64,000 bases of DNA from an uncultured Oscillospiraceae bacterium (GCA_905233385.1 CAJOEH010000012.1:38114-102113); one strand, 5' to 3'; positions 17,799 through 28,978 are shown, counted from the stretch's first letter. Notes: generated from the sequence alone by a model not told the origin. Translations and numbers: made by a program.

Positions 17799-19133
17799 AT
17801 GGGCAATCGCATCGGGGTCATTTCCCTCGGATGTGCAAAAAACCAGGTCAACGCGGAGCAGATGATGTATCTGCTGCGCGAGGCAGGCTTCGAGATCCTG
17901 CCCTCGGTCGAGGGGGCGGACGTCGTCATCATCAATACCTGCGGCTTCATCGACTCCGCCAAGAGCGAAGCGATCGACAACATCCTCGCCATGGCGGCGC
18001 TCAAAGAGGCCGGCGCGATCGGCAAGATCCTCGTGACCGGCTGCCTCTCCCAGCGCTATCAGGAGGAGATCCTCCGGGAGCTGCCGGAGGTGGACGGCAT
18101 CCTCGGCACGGGAAGCTACGGCTATATCGTTTCGGCGGTAAAGCAGCTTCTGGACGGGAAAACCGTCTCCCGCTTCGACGATATCGACGCGCCTGTGGAC
18201 GAGGTCGGAAGGATCCTCACAACGCCGGAATACTACGCCTTCCTGAAGATCGCGGAGGGCTGCGACAATCGCTGCTCCTACTGCGTCATTCCTTCGCTGC
18301 GCGGCAAATATCGCAGCCGTACGTTGGACGACTGCCTGTATGAAGCGAGAATGCTGGCGGAGGACGGCGTGAAGGAACTGCTCGTCGTCGCGCAGGACAC
18401 CAGCCGTTACGGCATCGACCTCTACGGCGAGCGCAAGCTGCCCCAGCTGCTGCGCGAGCTGTGCAGGATCGAAAAACTGCACTGGATCCGCGTGCATTAT
18501 CTCTACCCGGACGAGATCACGGACGAGCTGATCGAGGTGATCGCCTCGGAGCCGAAGATCGTCAAATATCTGGATATTCCCATGCAGCACGTTAATGATA
18601 AGATCCTGAAACGGATGAACCGCCGCGGGACGCGCGCCGAGCTGGACGAACTGTTCGCCAGGCTCCGCGCGAGGATCCCGGGCGTCGTGATCCGCACGAG
18701 CCTGATCACCGGCCTGCCGGGCGAGGGCGAGGCGGAGTTCGAGGAGCTCTGCGACTGGCTGCGCGAGCACAAGTTAGAGCGCGTCGGCGCGTTCGCCTTC
18801 TCTCCCGAGGAGGGAACGCCTGCGGCGAAGATGGAGCACCCCGACGAGGAGGTCGCCGTCCGCCGCGCTCAGCTCATCGAGGAGCTGCAGTCGCGCGTGA
18901 TGGACGAATGCAACAACGCGCGTCTCGGCACGGTCATGGAAGTGCTCTGCGAGGGCTTCGATCCCGAGAGCGGGCAGTATTTCGGCAGGACCTACGCCGA
19001 CTCGCCGGACATTGACGGCAGAGTCTTGTTTTCCGCCGACCGCACGGTCAAAAGCGGCAGTTTCGTCCCGGTCCGTATCACCGGCGTTTTCGACGGCGAT
19101 CTGACGGGCAAGCTTGAGGAGGTTGCACTATGA
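17799..19133 (+). CDS. rimO: Ribosomal protein S12 methylthiotransferase RimO
   Basis: RimO is a radical-SAM enzyme that adds a methylthio group to an aspartate of ribosomal protein S12. The 444-residue protein starts with the UPF0004 domain ([12 protein letters not shown]; first cluster Cys at 12, others at about 48 and 82). The radical SAM cluster CDNRCSYC lies near residues 155-162, followed by SLRGKYRSR. The C-terminal TRAM domain ends near residue 440. The LGCAKN start separates RimO from MiaB. A purine-rich AGAAGGA is upstream of the ATG. Its stop overlaps pgsA by 4 bases. Confidence 0.95.
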   Translation: MGNRIGVISLGCAKNQVNAEQMMYLLREAGFEILPSVEGADVVIINTCGFIDSAKSEAIDNILAMAALKEAGAIGKILVTGCLSQRYQEEILRELPEVDGILGTGSYGYIVSAVKQLLDGKTVSRFDDIDAPVDEVGRILTTPEYYAFLKIAEGCDNRCSYCVIPSLRGKYRSRTLDDCLYEARMLAEDGVKELLVVAQDTSRYGIDLYGERKLPQLLRELCRIEKLHWIRVHYLYPDEITDELIEVIASEPKIVKYLDIPMQHVNDKILKRMNRRGTRAELDELFARLRARIPGVVIRTSLITGLPGEGEAEFEELCDWLREHKLERVGAFAFSPEEGTPAAKMEHPDEEVAVRRAQLIEELQSRVMDECNNARLGTVMEVLCEGFDPESGQYFGRTYADSPDIDGRVLFSADRTVKSGSFVPVRITGVFDGDLTGKLEEVAL

Positions 19134-19702
19134 CGACAGCAACGAAAATCACGTTTATCCGTGTGCTTCTGCTCCCGGTGTTCCTGGTATGCATGTACCT
19201 CGCGAAGCCCTATCCGTTCATGCTCTACGTCGCGCTGGGCGTCTTCGTGATCGCCAGCCTGACCGATCTGATCGACGGAAAGATCGCGCGAAAGTACCAT
19301 CAGGAGAGCGACTTCGGCAAGTTCCTGGATCCGCTGGCGGACAAGGTGCTTGTGATCGCGGCAATGGCGGTGTTCTGCGAATGGGGCATTTTCCCGGCGT
19401 GGGCGCTGATGATCGTCCTGACGCGCGAGTTCGCCGTGACCGGCCTGCGCCTGATCGCGGTCGGCAAGGGCAGAGTGATCGCGGCGGCCTGGTCGGGCAA
19501 GATGAAGACCGCCCTGACGATGGCGGGCCTGTGCCTGATGCTGTTCTTCAACGGCGAGTTCTTCGCGAATCTGCTCAATACATACGTCTGTCCGAACTTT
19601 ATAACGATCTTCAACTGGGTCATCGTCGGCATCATCACGGTGGTGACGCTGTATTCCGGCATCGAGTATTTCGTCAAAAACCGCGACGTGTTTGAAAAGT
19701 AA
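19130..19702 (+). CDS. pgsA: CDP-diacylglycerol-glycerol-3-phosphate phosphatidyltransferase
   Basis: PgsA makes phosphatidylglycerol phosphate from CDP-diacylglycerol and glycerol-3-phosphate in the membrane. The 190-residue, multi-spanning product has the CDP-alcohol phosphotransferase motif DG-x2-AR-x8-G-x3-D-x3-D in the segment [17 protein letters not shown] through LDPLADK (about residues 48-73). It overlaps rimO by ATGA and is a frequent neighbour of rimO in Firmicutes. Its stop codon is three bases before a new promoter. Confidence 0.95.
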   Translation: MTTATKITFIRVLLLPVFLVCMYLAKPYPFMLYVALGVFVIASLTDLIDGKIARKYHQESDFGKFLDPLADKVLVIAAMAVFCEWGIFPAWALMIVLTREFAVTGLRLIAVGKGRVIAAAWSGKMKTALTMAGLCLMLFFNGEFFANLLNTYVCPNFITIFNWVIVGIITVVTLYSGIEYFVKNRDVFEK

Positions 19703-19705
19703 CAG

Positions 19706-19734
19706 TTGACACACCCAGCGGCAGATGGTAATAT
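19706..19734 (+). promoter_or_regulatory. Promoter of the T-box leader
   Basis: A perfect TTGACA (19706-19711), a 17-base spacer and TAATAT (19729-19734). An overlapping TATAAT at 19732-19737 would give a 20-base spacer. It begins 3 bases after the pgsA stop. Confidence 0.75.
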
Positions 19735-19740
19735 AATGAA

Positions 19741-19953
19741 GATGAATATCGCGTTGACCGAAAAGAGTACCCTGTGAAACGCAGCAGAGAGTGACCGCCG
19801 CCGGCTGAAAGCGGACATGGCGCGTAGCAGGCGAACGTGCGTTCGTGAGCGAGGGGAGACCCCGTTGGTCGCGTCAAGACCTTGAGTTAGAAATCAGAGT
19901 GGAACCGCGGGATACCCGCCTCTGGAGCGATCCGGAGGCGGTTTTATTATTAT
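19741..19953 (+). promoter_or_regulatory. T-box riboswitch, probably tRNA-Cys
   Basis: A classical T-box leader. Stem I contains the AGTA bulge (about 19765), the distal AGAGAG (19786-19791) and GCTGAAAG (19804-19811) elements, and upper-stem pairing CCTG/CAGG and ACGC/GCGT. The T-box sequence AGAGTGGAACCGCGG lies at 19896-19910. A terminator hairpin (CCGCCTCTGGA with TCCGGAGGCGG) at 19917-19941 runs into TTTTATT. The likely specifier is TGC at 19838-19840, just after GAACG in the 3' side of the specifier loop, which is a Cys codon and fits cysE and cysS downstream. Uncharged tRNA-Cys should favour the antiterminator. The T-box call is firm; the exact specifier register is inferred. Confidence 0.93.
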
Positions 19954-19966
19954 TGGAGGGATCATG

Positions 19967-21061
19967 ATGAAAAAAGCGATCGTATGGCTTCTTGTCGCCG
20001 CGCTGGCCGTTTCTCTTGCGGGCTGCGTTGTTCGTCGGCAGGAGGAGCCGGTCACGACGACGGACGTTCCCGTGACGGAAGCAACGGAAGCCACAGAGCG
20101 GCTGCCGGACTGGGACATCACGTGGAAGAAAGCCTTCCGCAGCGACAAATACCCCGCGGGCGGCCTGACGACGGACGAAGTCGCCTTTGCGAAAACAGCG
20201 GAAGGCGGGACCACCGTGGAAAACGTACCGCTCAGCGAGCTGATCGGCTTTGAAGACGGCGGGTATCTGCCGCGGTATTCGCTGCTGAAGCAGGAGGAAT
20301 CGGATCTGCTGGACCTGACGCAGGAGTGTATTTCTTACGCGCTGCTTCACGGCTGCGATCGATTCGTTCTGCCGGTGAATACGACCACGATGCTGATCCC
20401 GAGCGGCAGGGAATACTGGTGGTCGGTGGACATCAGCTGCGATATCAACAGAGCGAATCATCTGACTCTGGACGACGGCTCGACGGTCGAATTTGCCCTT
20501 TGCGTCATCAAAACGCCGCTGGGAACGACGGACTTCGCCGAGTGGAACAGAGAACAGGCGGAGGCGTTCGAGGCTGCGAAGCAGATCATCGCGGATATGC
20601 CCGACGACTGCGTTTCCGACTATGATAAGGTGCTGTATTTTTACAGGTATCTGACGGATAACGTGCGCTACGCCTATGATTCCGAATACCCCGGCGACGA
20701 GGATTACTACACCTACGCGCAAAACCTCTACTACGACGCGCTGATCAGCCATAAAACGGTCTGCGCGGGCTACGGCAAAACCTTTGCGTGGCTGTGCGAG
20801 CTTGCGGGGCTTTCGGCGTTTCCCGCCAGCGGACAGTACGGCGCGACCGAAAGCCATCTCTGGACGATGGTGAAAGTCGACGACGGGTACTACTGGTTCG
20901 ACCCGACGTGGGACGAAGGAATGCCCCCGGAATACTATTGGTATTTCGGCATTTCCGACAAGGACATGGAGGACCGCGGCGGCAGCCGTCATCTGTACCA
21001 GGCCTATGAGGAACTGCTGCCCGACTGCCCGGAGTCGCTTCCGCGACCGACCGGGAAATAG
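19967..21061 (+). CDS. Transglutaminase-like lipoprotein
   Basis: A 364-residue secreted lipoprotein (signal segment, lipobox LAGC, Cys20) with a threonine-rich linker and a C-terminal transglutaminase/protease-like core. The catalytic triad is visible: Cys in TVCAGYGKTFAWL (about residue 265), His in SHLWTMVKVDDGYYW (about 297) and Asp in WFDPTWDE (about 309). Such proteins may act as surface proteases, cross-linkers or wall-associated enzymes. It is the first gene after the cysteine T-box, ahead of cysE and cysS, a placement not explained by its domains. The ATG at 19967 has a 7-base spacing to GGAGG; the ATG at 19964 is only 4 bases away. Confidence 0.82.
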   Translation: MKKAIVWLLVAALAVSLAGCVVRRQEEPVTTTDVPVTEATEATERLPDWDITWKKAFRSDKYPAGGLTTDEVAFAKTAEGGTTVENVPLSELIGFEDGGYLPRYSLLKQEESDLLDLTQECISYALLHGCDRFVLPVNTTTMLIPSGREYWWSVDISCDINRANHLTLDDGSTVEFALCVIKTPLGTTDFAEWNREQAEAFEAAKQIIADMPDDCVSDYDKVLYFYRYLTDNVRYAYDSEYPGDEDYYTYAQNLYYDALISHKTVCAGYGKTFAWLCELAGLSAFPASGQYGATESHLWTMVKVDDGYYWFDPTWDEGMPPEYYWYFGISDKDMEDRGGSRHLYQAYEELLPDCPESLPRPTGK

Positions 21062-21100
21062 CGGACGCAAAGCCATAAAGCGGTTTCTTGGAGGGATATT

Positions 21101-21712
21101 ATGCGATTATTTGAAACGATCCGCGCTTATCAGAAAAACGACCCGGCGGCGCGAAACGGGTTGGAGATCTTCCTGCTCTACAGCGGCATCCACGCGATGA
21201 TCAGCTACCGCTTTGCGCACTGGTTCCATACGCACCACATGAAATTCATCGGCCGCTGGATCTCGCAGCGGTCGCGCAGGCACACCAGCATCGAGATCCA
21301 TCCCGGCGCGAAGATCGGACGGCGGCTCGTCATCGACCACGGCAACGGCATCGTCATCGGCGAGACCGTCGAGATCGGCGACGACTGCCTGATCTATCAG
21401 GGCGCGACCCTCGGCGGCACCGGCATCAGCCACGGCAAGCGCCATCCGACCCTCGGCAACAACGTCATGGTCGGCTCCGGCGCGAAGGTGCTCGGCCCGT
21501 TCAAGGTCGGCGACAACAGCAAGATCGCGGCGAATTCCGTCGTTTTGCGCGAGGTGCCGCCCAACTGCACCGTCGTCGGCATCCCCGGCCACATCGTCCG
21601 CGTGGAGGGCGAAAAGCTCGACCACATCCATACCCCGGACCCGGTGGCGATCGAGATCAACGAGCTAAAAGAGCGCATCGCGAAGCTGGAAAAACTACTG
21701 GAGGAAACGTAA
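21101..21712 (+). CDS. cysE: Serine O-acetyltransferase
   Basis: CysE acetylates serine to O-acetylserine, the precursor of cysteine. The 203-residue product has a short helical N-terminal domain and a left-handed beta-helix of hexapeptide repeats: HPGAKIGRRLVIDHGNGIVIGETVEIG and GATLGGTG, with the catalytic His in IDHG and the SAM-independent hexapeptide pattern to GIPGHIVR. The C-terminal tail is Leu/Glu-rich and probably helical. A GGAGGGATATT precedes the ATG. No cysK follows, so sulfhydrylation must be encoded elsewhere. It ends directly at the cysS start. Confidence 0.95.
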   Translation: MRLFETIRAYQKNDPAARNGLEIFLLYSGIHAMISYRFAHWFHTHHMKFIGRWISQRSRRHTSIEIHPGAKIGRRLVIDHGNGIVIGETVEIGDDCLIYQGATLGGTGISHGKRHPTLGNNVMVGSGAKVLGPFKVGDNSKIAANSVVLREVPPNCTVVGIPGHIVRVEGEKLDHIHTPDPVAIEINELKERIAKLEKLLEET

Positions 21713-23125
21713 ATGTATCTGTACAATTCTCTGACCCATAAAAAGGAACTCTTTGTCCCCAATCACGAAGACATCGTGAAGATGTATACCTGCGGCCCGA
21801 CCGTCTATCACTTCGCGCACATCGGCAACCTGCGCAGCTATATCATGGAGGACGTGCTGGAAAAGAGCCTGCGCTATCTCGGCTACAACGTCAAGCGCGT
21901 GATGAACATCACGGACGTCGGCCATCTGGCCTCGGACGCCGACACCGGCGAGGACAAGATGCTCAAGGGCGCGAAACGCGAGCACAAGACGGTCATGGAG
22001 ATCGCGAAGTTCTATACGGACGCGTTCTTTGAAGACTGCAAAAAGCTCAACATCAAGACGCCGGACGTCGTGGAACCCGCGACGAACTGCATCCCGGAGT
22101 ATATCCACATGGTGCAGACCCTCCAGGACAAGGGCTACGCCTATTTTGCCGGCGGCAACGTCTACTTTGACACCTCCAAGCTGGAAAAATACTACGTCTT
22201 CAACGACCACAACGAGGAAGACCTCGAGGTCGGCGTCCGCGAGGGCGTGGAGGAGGACGAGAACAAGCGCAACAAGAACGACTTTGTCCTCTGGTTCACC
22301 AAGTCCAAGTTTGAGGATCAGGCGCTCAAGTGGGATTCCCCGTGGGGCGTCGGCTATCCCGGCTGGCACATCGAGTGCTCGGGTATCAGCATCAAGCATC
22401 TCGGGGAGGATATGGATATCCATTGCGGCGGCATTGACAACGCCTTCCCGCACCACACGAACGAGATCGCCCAGTCCGAGGCCTATCTCGGGCACAAGTG
22501 GTGCAACTACTGGTTCCACGTCCACCACCTGAACACCTCGGACGGCAAGATGTCCAAGTCCAAGGGCGATTTTTTGACGGTCTCCCTGTTGGAGAAAAAG
22601 GGCTACGATCCGCTGGTCTACCGCCTGTTCTGCCTGCAAAGCCACTACCGCCGCAACCTCGTCTTTACGTGGGAAAACCTCGACAACGCGGCGGTGACCT
22701 ATCAGAAGCTGATCGCGAAGATCGCGACGCTGGAAGACAAGGGCGAAGTGGACAAGGAAGCCTTTGCCGCGCTGAAACAGCGCTTCGAAACCGCGCTGAA
22801 CGGCGACCTCAACACCTCGCTCGCCGTGACGGCGCTCTACGACGTGCTCAAGGCGAAGACCAACGACGCGACGAAGCTGGCGGCGATCAAAGATTTCGAT
22901 ACCGTTTTGGGGCTGAATCTGATCGAAGCCGCCGCGAAGTTCCGCGCGGAGCAGCCGCAGGAGGAATACGGCTCCGATCCTGAGATCGACGCGCTGGTCG
23001 CCGCCCGCGCGGAAGCGAAGAAGGCGAAGAACTGGGCGGAGGCCGACCGTATCCGCGACGAGCTCAAAGCGCAGGGGATCGAGATCATCGACACCCCGCA
23101 GGGCGCGAAGTGGAAAAAGATCTGA
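21713..23125 (+). CDS. cysS: Cysteinyl-tRNA synthetase
   Basis: A class Ia synthetase of 470 residues that charges tRNA-Cys. The zinc/cysteine-binding Cys is in TCGPTVY (Cys27), the HIGH-type motif is HIGN at 36-39, further zinc ligands lie in ECSGIS and HHTNE, and the KMSKS loop is KMSKSKG at about 278-284. The C-terminal helical tail ([31 protein letters not shown] region) is the usual CysRS ending. The start follows the cysE stop with no gap. It is the expected target of the T-box leader at 19741. Confidence 0.97.
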   Translation: MYLYNSLTHKKELFVPNHEDIVKMYTCGPTVYHFAHIGNLRSYIMEDVLEKSLRYLGYNVKRVMNITDVGHLASDADTGEDKMLKGAKREHKTVMEIAKFYTDAFFEDCKKLNIKTPDVVEPATNCIPEYIHMVQTLQDKGYAYFAGGNVYFDTSKLEKYYVFNDHNEEDLEVGVREGVEEDENKRNKNDFVLWFTKSKFEDQALKWDSPWGVGYPGWHIECSGISIKHLGEDMDIHCGGIDNAFPHHTNEIAQSEAYLGHKWCNYWFHVHHLNTSDGKMSKSKGDFLTVSLLEKKGYDPLVYRLFCLQSHYRRNLVFTWENLDNAAVTYQKLIAKIATLEDKGEVDKEAFAALKQRFETALNGDLNTSLAVTALYDVLKAKTNDATKLAAIKDFDTVLGLNLIEAAAKFRAEQPQEEYGSDPEIDALVAARAEAKKAKNWAEADRIRDELKAQGIEIIDTPQGAKWKKI

Positions 23126-23139
23126 ACGGAGGAAACAAA

Positions 23140-25743
23140 ATGAAGCTGATGATATTGGATGGCAACAGCGTCATCAATCGCGCTTTTTACGGCGTTCGCC
23201 CGCTGACGACGCGGGACGGGCTCTATACGAACGCGATCTTCGGCTTCCTGAATATTTTGCAGCGGGTGACGGCGGAGGAAAAGCCGGACGCCCTCTGCGT
23301 CGCCTTCGATCTGCACGGCCCGACCTTCCGCCACCTGCAGTACGAGGGCTATAAGGCGACCCGCCACGGCATGCCGGACGAGCTCGCGATGCAGATGCCG
23401 GTGATGAAGGACGTCCTTTCCGCCATGAACATTCCGATCTACGAATGTCAGGGCTGGGAGGCGGACGACGTGATCGGCACGGTCGCGGAAACGTGCGCGA
23501 ACAAGGGCTGGGACTGCGTCATCCTGACAGGCGACCGCGACAGCCTGCAGCTCGTCAGCGACAGCGTGACGGTCAAGCTCGTGCGCACGCAGGCCGGCAG
23601 GACCGAGACGACGAACTATACGCCGGCGGTCTTCCGCGCGGAATACGGCCTGGAGCCGCTGCGCCTGATCGATCTGAAAGCGCTGATGGGCGACAGCTCG
23701 GACAACATCCCGGGCGTCGCGGGCGTCGGCCCGAAGACCGCGAGCGAGCTGCTGCAGAAATATGGCACGCTGGACGGCGTGTATGAACATCTCACGCCCG
23801 AGAATATGAAGGGCAAGCTCTTTGAAAAGCTGCAGAACGGCAAGGAATCGGCGTATCTGTCCTATGACCTCGCGACGATCCGCAAAAACGCGCCGATCGA
23901 CTTCGCGCCGGAGAACAACCCCGTGCGCGCGCCGAAACGGCGGGAACTGTACGATCTGTTCCTGCGGCTGGAATTCCAGAAGCTGATCGACCGCTACGGC
24001 CTGCGTTCCGCGGCGTTCGAGCAGCCGGAGGAAGAAAAAGAAGAATTTGTCAGCGAAGTGACGGTGACCGTTCCGGGCACGGCGGAAGAAGCGGAAGTCT
24101 GCCTTGCCGCGTTTGAGAAAAGCGAAACCGTCGCCCTTGCCGTCAACGCCGATCTGTCTCTGATCGCGGCGGACGGCGGCGATACGGCCGCGGTGTTCGA
24201 GCGCGAAACGCTGGGCGAGGCGTATCAAACGGTTTTGGAGCGTATCTTCTCAGGGAACCTGCGTTTGGTCGTCCACGGCGCGAAAAAACTGCTCCACAGC
24301 CTGCTGGACGTGGGCATTGACGCGAAAGGGGTCGTTTTCGACACGGAAGTCGCAGCGTATCTGCTCGACGCGACCCGCGGCAGCTACGATCTTCGCGGCG
24401 TGTTCGCGCAGTATCTGCACGCCATGCTTTCCGATACGGAAGACGCGCATGCCGCCCTGCTCAGCGAAGCGTCCGCGGCAGCCGCGCTCTATCCGCGTCT
24501 TCTGGACGCGCTGCGTGATCAGAACTGCGAAAAGCTGTATTTCGACGTGGAACTGCCGTTGTGCCGCGTACTTGCGGAAATGGAACACGACGGCGTGCTT
24601 GTTGATAAAGAGGCGCTGGCCGCCTTCGGCGCGATGCTCGCGGAGCGGATCGACGCCTGCGAAAAGCTGATCTTTGCGTATGCGGAAGGAGAGTTCAACA
24701 TTAATTCCACGCGTCAGCTCGGCGAGCTGCTGTTTGAAAAGCTGCACCTGCCGGTCATTAAAAAGACGAAGAGCGGCTATTCGACCAACGCGGACGTATT
24801 AGAGGAATTGAAGGACAAGCATCCAGTCGTGCAGGCGGTCATGGATTACCGCATGCTGACGAAGCTGAAATCGACCTACGCGGACGGCCTGCAAAAGGAA
24901 ATCGCCGCGGACGGCAGGATCCACACGACCTTCCAGAATACAGTGACGGCGACCGGCAGGCTCTCCTCGACGGAGCCGAACCTGCAGAATATCCCGGTGC
25001 GGACGGAGCTCGGCAGCGAGATCCGCAAGATGTTCGTGCCGCGCGAGGGCTGGGTCTTCGTCGACGCGGACTATTCGCAGATCGAGCTGCGCGTGCTCGC
25101 GCATATCGCGGACGATAAGCAGATGCAGGCGGCCTTCCGCAGCGGGGAGGACTTCCACAGCGTCACCGCCTCGCAGGTCTTCAACGTGCCGCTTTCCGAG
25201 GTCACGCCGCTGATGCGCCGCCACGCCAAGGCGGTCAACTTCGGCATCGTCTACGGCATTTCGGAGTTCTCGCTCGCGCAGGACATCGGCGTCAGCCGTG
25301 CCGAGGCGAAGCAGTATATCGAGAACTATCTGACGAAGTATTCCGGCGTGCGAGCCTATATGAAGAACATCGTAGAGACCGCGCGTTCGCAGGGCTGTGT
25401 GGAGACCCTGTACCACCGCCGCCGCATGATCCCGGAGATCAAAAACAGCAATTTCAACATCCGCAGCGGCGCGGAGCGCATCGCGCTCAACACCCCGGTG
25501 CAGGGGACGGCGGCGGACATCATCAAGCTCGCCATGGTGCGCGTCTTCGACGCGCTGAACGAGCAGGCTTTGCAGGCAAGGCTGATCTTGCAGGTCCACG
25601 ACGAGCTGATCGTTGAATGCCCCGCCTTCGAGGCCCTGCGCGTGACGGACATCGTCACAACTGCGATGGAGCAGGCGGTCAAGCTTTCCGTGCCGCTGAT
25701 CGCCGAGGCAAAAACGGGAGAAAGCTGGTACGACGCGAAATGA
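23140..25743 (+). CDS. polA: DNA polymerase I
   Basis: Pol I for Okazaki-fragment processing and repair, 867 residues. The N-terminal 5'-nuclease domain (residues 1 to about 290) has LDGNSVINRAFYG, the acid cluster around EADDVIGT and the HhH segment GVAGVGPKTA. The middle 3'-5' exonuclease-like domain lacks the DxE proofreading motif: the aligned stretch reads VALAVNAD, so proofreading is probably lost, as in Taq and Bacillus relatives. The polymerase domain has VDADYSQIELRVLAHI, RRHAKAVNFGIVYG and LQVHDELIVE. The start is ATG 23140 with CGGAGGAAAC upstream. Its stop overlaps rimI. Confidence 0.97.
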   Translation: MKLMILDGNSVINRAFYGVRPLTTRDGLYTNAIFGFLNILQRVTAEEKPDALCVAFDLHGPTFRHLQYEGYKATRHGMPDELAMQMPVMKDVLSAMNIPIYECQGWEADDVIGTVAETCANKGWDCVILTGDRDSLQLVSDSVTVKLVRTQAGRTETTNYTPAVFRAEYGLEPLRLIDLKALMGDSSDNIPGVAGVGPKTASELLQKYGTLDGVYEHLTPENMKGKLFEKLQNGKESAYLSYDLATIRKNAPIDFAPENNPVRAPKRRELYDLFLRLEFQKLIDRYGLRSAAFEQPEEEKEEFVSEVTVTVPGTAEEAEVCLAAFEKSETVALAVNADLSLIAADGGDTAAVFERETLGEAYQTVLERIFSGNLRLVVHGAKKLLHSLLDVGIDAKGVVFDTEVAAYLLDATRGSYDLRGVFAQYLHAMLSDTEDAHAALLSEASAAAALYPRLLDALRDQNCEKLYFDVELPLCRVLAEMEHDGVLVDKEALAAFGAMLAERIDACEKLIFAYAEGEFNINSTRQLGELLFEKLHLPVIKKTKSGYSTNADVLEELKDKHPVVQAVMDYRMLTKLKSTYADGLQKEIAADGRIHTTFQNTVTATGRLSSTEPNLQNIPVRTELGSEIRKMFVPREGWVFVDADYSQIELRVLAHIADDKQMQAAFRSGEDFHSVTASQVFNVPLSEVTPLMRRHAKAVNFGIVYGISEFSLAQDIGVSRAEAKQYIENYLTKYSGVRAYMKNIVETARSQGCVETLYHRRRMIPEIKNSNFNIRSGAERIALNTPVQGTAADIIKLAMVRVFDALNEQALQARLILQVHDELIVECPAFEALRVTDIVTTAMEQAVKLSVPLIAEAKTGESWYDAK

Positions 25744-26171
25744 TCGTTCCGATGAGAGAGGACCACGTCGCGCAGGTCGCCGCGCTGGAGCAGATCTGCT
25801 TTTCCGACCCGTGGAGCGAAGCGTCGATCTTGGGAGAGCTGCATAACCCGCTGAGCATGTGGTTCGTCTGTGAAAATGACGGCGTCGTGACCGGCTATAT
25901 CGGCGCGCAGGCCGTCCCGCCGGAGGCGGACGTGATGATTATCGCGGTCGCGCCGGACTGCCGCAGACAGGGGATCGGCGCAAAGCTGCTTTGCACAATG
26001 ACCGATGTTTTGCACAGCCGGGGGATCGAAGCGCTGTTTTTGGAGGTCCGACCCTCCAACACCGCCGCGATCGCCCTGTACGAGCGCTCCGGCTTCGAAC
26101 AGGTCGGCAGACGTACAAAATATTATGTAAACCCAACGGAGGATGCTCTGATCCTCCGAAAGGAGCTCTGA
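25740..26171 (+). CDS. rimI: Ribosomal-protein-alanine N-acetyltransferase-like GNAT
   Basis: A 143-residue GNAT-fold acetyltransferase. The acetyl-CoA motif A reads VAPDCRRQGIGAKLL, and the C-terminal part LEVRPSNTAAIALYERSGFEQVGRRTKYY matches RimI closely. RimI acetylates the N-terminus of S18 in enterobacteria; substrates in Clostridia are less certain. Its position directly before tsaD is typical of Firmicutes, where rimI, tsaB and tsaD cluster; tsaB and tsaE are not in this window. The ATG at 25740 overlaps the polA stop (ATGA). Confidence 0.88.
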   Translation: MIVPMREDHVAQVAALEQICFSDPWSEASILGELHNPLSMWFVCENDGVVTGYIGAQAVPPEADVMIIAVAPDCRRQGIGAKLLCTMTDVLHSRGIEALFLEVRPSNTAAIALYERSGFEQVGRRTKYYVNPTEDALILRKEL

Positions 26172-26172
26172 A

Positions 26173-27189
26173 ATGCTGATACTTTCGGTAGAATCCTCCT
26201 GCGACGAGACCGCGGTCGCGCTGGTGCGCGACGGCAGGGAAGTTCTGACGGACTGCATCGCCTCGCAGGTGCCGCTGCACCGCATCTACGGCGGCGTGGT
26301 GCCGGAGATCGCGTCGAGAAAGCACATCGAGGCGATCTACGCTTTGGCGGAGGAAGCGCTCAAAAAAGCGGGCGTTACGCGGTCGGACATCGACGCCGTC
26401 GCGGTGACTTACGCGCCCGGTCTGATCGGCGCGCTGCTGGTCGGCGTGAACTTCGCGAAGGCCGCCGCGCTGGCGCTCGGCGTGCCTCTGATCCCCGTCC
26501 ATCACATTCGCGGGCACATCGCCGCGAACTATATCGCGTATCCCGATCTAAAGCCGCCGTTTTTGTGTCTGGTCGTCTCCGGCGGGCACACGATGTTCGT
26601 CGATGTGAAGGACTATACGGACATGGAAAACCTCGGCGGAACGCGTGATGACGCGGCGGGCGAATGCTTCGACAAAGTGGCGCGAATGCTTGCAATGCCT
26701 TATCCCGGCGGGGCTGCGCTGGACAAGGCAGCGCAGGGCGGCGACGAGAATCGCTATCCGATGCCGCACACGAAGCTGAGCGGAAATCCGCTCGATCTGT
26801 CCTTTTCCGGCCTCAAGACCGCGGCGGTCAATCTGATCCATAACGCGCAGCAAAAAGGGGAGGAGATCGCCGTTCCCGACCTTTGCGCGAGTTTCTCCAA
26901 AGCGGTCTGCGACATGCTGCTTCCGCGCGTCGAACTCGCGCTGGAAACGAGCGGCAGAACGACCCTCGCGGTCGCCGGCGGCGTGGCGGCGAACAGCCGC
27001 ATCCGCGCCGAATTGACGCATCTCTGCGAGCGCAAAAACGTCCGCCTCTGTCTCCCGCCGCTGTCGCTCTGCGGCGACAACGCGGCGATGATCGGCGCGC
27101 AGGGTTACTACGAATTTCTCGCCGGAAATACCGCGGATCAGTCGCTCAACGCCTACGCCACGAAGTCGATGGAAGGCGAAAAAGTGTAA
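26173..27189 (+). CDS. tsaD: tRNA N6-threonylcarbamoyladenosine transferase TsaD
   Basis: TsaD transfers the threonylcarbamoyl group to A37 of ANN-decoding tRNAs. The 338-residue product has ESSCDETAVALV near the N-terminus, the metal-binding HHIRGHIAANY (about residues 109-119), SGGHTMF, and the C-terminal AGGVAANSRIR and GDNAAMIGAQGYYE. It begins one base after the rimI stop. The enzyme that makes its substrate, Sua5, is encoded at 33441-34481. A terminator follows immediately. Confidence 0.97.
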   Translation: MLILSVESSCDETAVALVRDGREVLTDCIASQVPLHRIYGGVVPEIASRKHIEAIYALAEEALKKAGVTRSDIDAVAVTYAPGLIGALLVGVNFAKAAALALGVPLIPVHHIRGHIAANYIAYPDLKPPFLCLVVSGGHTMFVDVKDYTDMENLGGTRDDAAGECFDKVARMLAMPYPGGAALDKAAQGGDENRYPMPHTKLSGNPLDLSFSGLKTAAVNLIHNAQQKGEEIAVPDLCASFSKAVCDMLLPRVELALETSGRTTLAVAGGVAANSRIRAELTHLCERKNVRLCLPPLSLCGDNAAMIGAQGYYEFLAGNTADQSLNAYATKSMEGEKV

Positions 27190-27198
27190 AATGACACG

Positions 27199-27234
27199 AA
27201 ATGCAGGGTGCCTTGTCGCATCCTGCATTCTTTT
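27199..27234 (+). terminator. Terminator of the polA-rimI-tsaD transcript
   Basis: Stem AATGCAGG/CCTGCATT around a loop of about 14 bases that can pair further, followed by CTTTTG. It lies 10 bases past the tsaD stop. Confidence 0.75.
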
Positions 27235-27516
27235 GCGCAAAAAGTTCTTTTCTGTCATCATATAGGATTGTTGTTATGTAAACCGTTTTCGCACTTTCGC
27301 GTTCGAAAGAACTTCGTTTGCGCCGTTTCGGGATTTTGAGGCAAATACGGTGCAAACTCCCTGAAATCAATGCTTTCGCCCTGTGCACAAACCTGTGCAT
27401 AGTGTTAATAACTCTTTCGGCGTTCACAAAAAGTTTATTTTTACGGTCAACTCCGCGGGTGTTTTTTGCCGAATTTTCTGCATTTTTCCGCGCAGTATAT
27501 CCTGCAAAAGAGTAAC
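27235..27516. other. Non-coding interval between convergent tsaD and asnS
   Basis: About 280 bases of lower GC than the flanks. I see no gene: the only plus-strand ORF over 60 codons has no ribosome binding site, no promoter and no recognisable protein features. A palindrome-rich stretch (GTGCACAAACCTGTGCA near 27382) is present, but I can assign no function. Confidence 0.5.
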
Positions 27517-27557
27517 AAAAATGACGGTGTTTTCCAATTCGGAAACACCGTCATTTT
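27517..27557 (-). terminator. Terminator of asnS (works on either strand)
   Basis: A perfect stem AAATGACGGTGTTT/AAACACCGTCATTT with A-rich and T-rich flanks. It lies 11 bases past the asnS stop. Confidence 0.88.
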
Positions 27558-27568
27558 GCTTGATTGGA

Positions 27569-28963
<1,395 letters not shown>

Positions 28964-28978
28964 AGTTTTCCTCTTTCG

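Noticed and set aside
19964..19969. ATG at 19964 as start of the transglutaminase-like lipoprotein
   Set aside because: It is only four bases from GGAGG, whereas the ATG at 19967 has seven; the signal peptide is the same from either.
27318..27515. 65-codon plus-strand frame between tsaD and asnS
   Set aside because: No ribosome binding site or promoter, and hydrophobic nonsense-like composition; it lies between two terminators.
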